Positions 21,065 to 22,068 of a stretch of 22,068 nt of DNA are shown here, piece after piece (positions within the stretch are counted from its first letter, which is position 1; every line of letters starts with the position of its first letter). The notes beneath the pieces were generated by a model, which saw only the letters and a list, made by a program, of their open reading frames with translations, was not told the DNA's origin and made no database searches. Origin of the DNA: a virus; IMG/VR virus record IMGVR_UViG_3300031219_000012, positions 1 through 22,068 of that record; one strand, written 5' to 3'. A program made the translations under genes and the position numbers.

Positions 21065-21802
21065 ATGAAACATATAAAACCTTATAAAATATTCGAGAGT
21101 ACAAGTCTTAACTTCCCAACTACAAGAGAGGAAGTTATAGAAGTGTGTGAAAAGTATGGAATAAATAACTACACTATTAATGATGATTTAAGTATTAGTG
21201 TTGAGGACATCATTGATTTATCACATACTGGTTTAGAATATATACCACTTAGATTTAATTATGTGAGTGGTTATTTTAATTGTTCGTATAATAAATTAAA
21301 AACACTAGAAGGTTGTCCAGAAAAAATGGGTGGAACTTTTAACTGTTCTTTTAATCAATTAAAAACATTAGAAGGTTGTCCACAAACAATAGATGGTGCT
21401 TTCTTTTCTTCATATAATAAATTAAAAACATTAGAAGGTAGCCCACAAACAGTAGGTGGTCATTTTAACTGTTCTTTTAATGATATAGAAACATTGAGAG
21501 GATGTCCTCTAGTAGTAAATGCTAATTTTTTATGTGATGATAATGAATTAAAAGACTTAGATTATTTCCCTGAAGTAAGTGGTGGTATATATATACAAGA
21601 TAATCCTGTATGTTTATTAATATATACTTTCATTTATAAACGAGAAACTGATAGTTTTCTCATAGAGGATTTTGTAGATTATGAAATAGTTAGAAACAGA
21701 GATACTGTTATGTTAGATAGGCTTCAGACCTTCATTAGGGATAACGATTTAGAAATGCCTGACTTGGAGGACATTATAAAACACTATAAAATAATAGAAT
21801 AG
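21065..21802 (+). CDS. Leucine-rich-repeat protein, array copy 2, with head-targeting-like leader
   Basis: A 245-residue paralogue of copy 1, two bases downstream of it. The leader is identical for 11 residues (M-K-H-I-K-P-Y-K-I-F-E), and the N-terminal and C-terminal regions are strongly conserved (V-R-N-R-D-T-V-M-L-D-R-L-Q-T-F-I-R-D-N). The LRR units differ more, with C-S-F-N-Q-L-K-T-L-E-G-C-P and S-S-Y-N-K-L-K-T-L-E-G-S-P. Overall length equals copy 1, although individual units have diverged. The same units in different order suggest recombination between copies. The gene is in the same transcript as its neighbours. Confidence 0.8.
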   Translation: MKHIKPYKIFESTSLNFPTTREEVIEVCEKYGINNYTINDDLSISVEDIIDLSHTGLEYIPLRFNYVSGYFNCSYNKLKTLEGCPEKMGGTFNCSFNQLKTLEGCPQTIDGAFFSSYNKLKTLEGSPQTVGGHFNCSFNDIETLRGCPLVVNANFLCDDNELKDLDYFPEVSGGIYIQDNPVCLLIYTFIYKRETDSFLIEDFVDYEIVRNRDTVMLDRLQTFIRDNDLEMPDLEDIIKHYKIIE

Positions 21803-21803
21803 A

Positions 21804-22068
21804 ATGAAACATATAAAACACTATAAAATATTCGAGAGTACAAGTCCTAACTCCCCAACTACAAGAGAAGAAGTTATAAAGGTATGTAGAAGATATAAAA
21901 TATATAGCTACACTATTAATGATGATTTAAGTATTGATGTTGATGGTGATGTTGAATTATATAGTAAAAATTTAGAATACTTACCGCTTAAATTTAATTA
22001 TGTAAATGGTTATTTTAATTGTGATTATAACAACTTAAAAACATTAGAAGGGTGTCCACAAACGGTAG
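21804..22068 (+). CDS. Leucine-rich-repeat protein, array copy 3, cut by window end
   Basis: Starts one base after copy 2 and runs open for 88 codons to the window edge, so its 3' end is not seen. Translation gives M-K-H-I-K-H-Y-K-I-F-E-S-T, then N-S-P-T-T-R-E-E-V-I-K-V-C and the first LRR units (L-K-T-L-E-G-C-P-Q-T-V). It is clearly a third paralogue; further copies may follow beyond the window. Confidence 0.78.
   Translation, partial: MKHIKHYKIFESTSPNSPTTREEVIKVCRRYKIYSYTINDDLSIDVDGDVELYSKNLEYLPLKFNYVNGYFNCDYNNLKTLEGCPQTV

Noticed and set aside
1-22068. CRISPR array, tRNA or rRNA genes, insertion sequences
   Set aside because: No regularly spaced identical repeats with unique spacers, no cloverleaf candidates and no transposase motifs were recognised by eye; the only tandem repeats are coding (LRR and Q/D/E tails).

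Overview
The window looks like part of the genome of a large, contractile-tailed (T4-like) phage whose host is probably in the Bacteroidota. Phage identity rests on a T4 gp25-type baseplate wedge protein, a T4 gp17-type large terminase, a candidate small terminase and a very large gp18-type tail sheath protein. The host guess rests on the very AT-rich sequence, start codons preceded by A/T-rich sequence with no Shine-Dalgarno motif, a ClpS homologue that reads like the Bacteroidota form, and a lipid-envelope lysis-like gene pair. No tRNA, rRNA, CRISPR array or insertion sequence was recognised. Genes are packed on both strands and the longest gene-free gap is about 170 bases.

Left part (1-3821): a partial HNH endonuclease (-), the gp25-like protein (+), then four minus-strand genes: an isochorismatase-fold protein, an acidic repeat protein and a translationally overlapping pair of membrane/coiled-coil proteins that resemble spanins. 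Two plus-strand genes follow: a HAD phosphatase-like protein and ClpS.

Centre (3826-9466): the large terminase is a 'fractured' gene. Its N-terminal piece (8773-8258) ends just after the Walker A lysine and continues into an intein N-fragment. A free-standing Vsr/EDxHD-type homing endonuclease gene follows. The C-terminal piece (7173-3826) starts with the matching intein C-fragment. That same piece carries a second, contiguous intein with a LAGLIDADG endonuclease, inserted next to the last catalytic aspartate of the nuclease domain. A functional terminase of about 717 residues would therefore need one trans-splicing and one cis-splicing event. The candidate small terminase is divergently encoded across a 42-base gap.

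Right of centre (9467-12025): small minus-strand genes (HAD-like, zinc ribbon, two unknowns, a MORN-like repeat protein), with a 48-base direct repeat and a strong bidirectional terminator. From 12124 the plus strand carries a 754-residue acidic protein, an overlapping coiled-coil protein, the tail sheath gene with its terminator, a second free-standing homing endonuclease, and a tandem array of three paralogous leucine-rich-repeat genes, the last cut by the window end.

Seven otherwise unrelated genes share a short N-terminal leader (M-K-x-[IL]-...-[FL]-x-E or F-E) that resembles the capsid-targeting/prohead-protease leader of T4 internal proteins. If it works that way, this region encodes a set of proteins packaged in the head and injected into the host.
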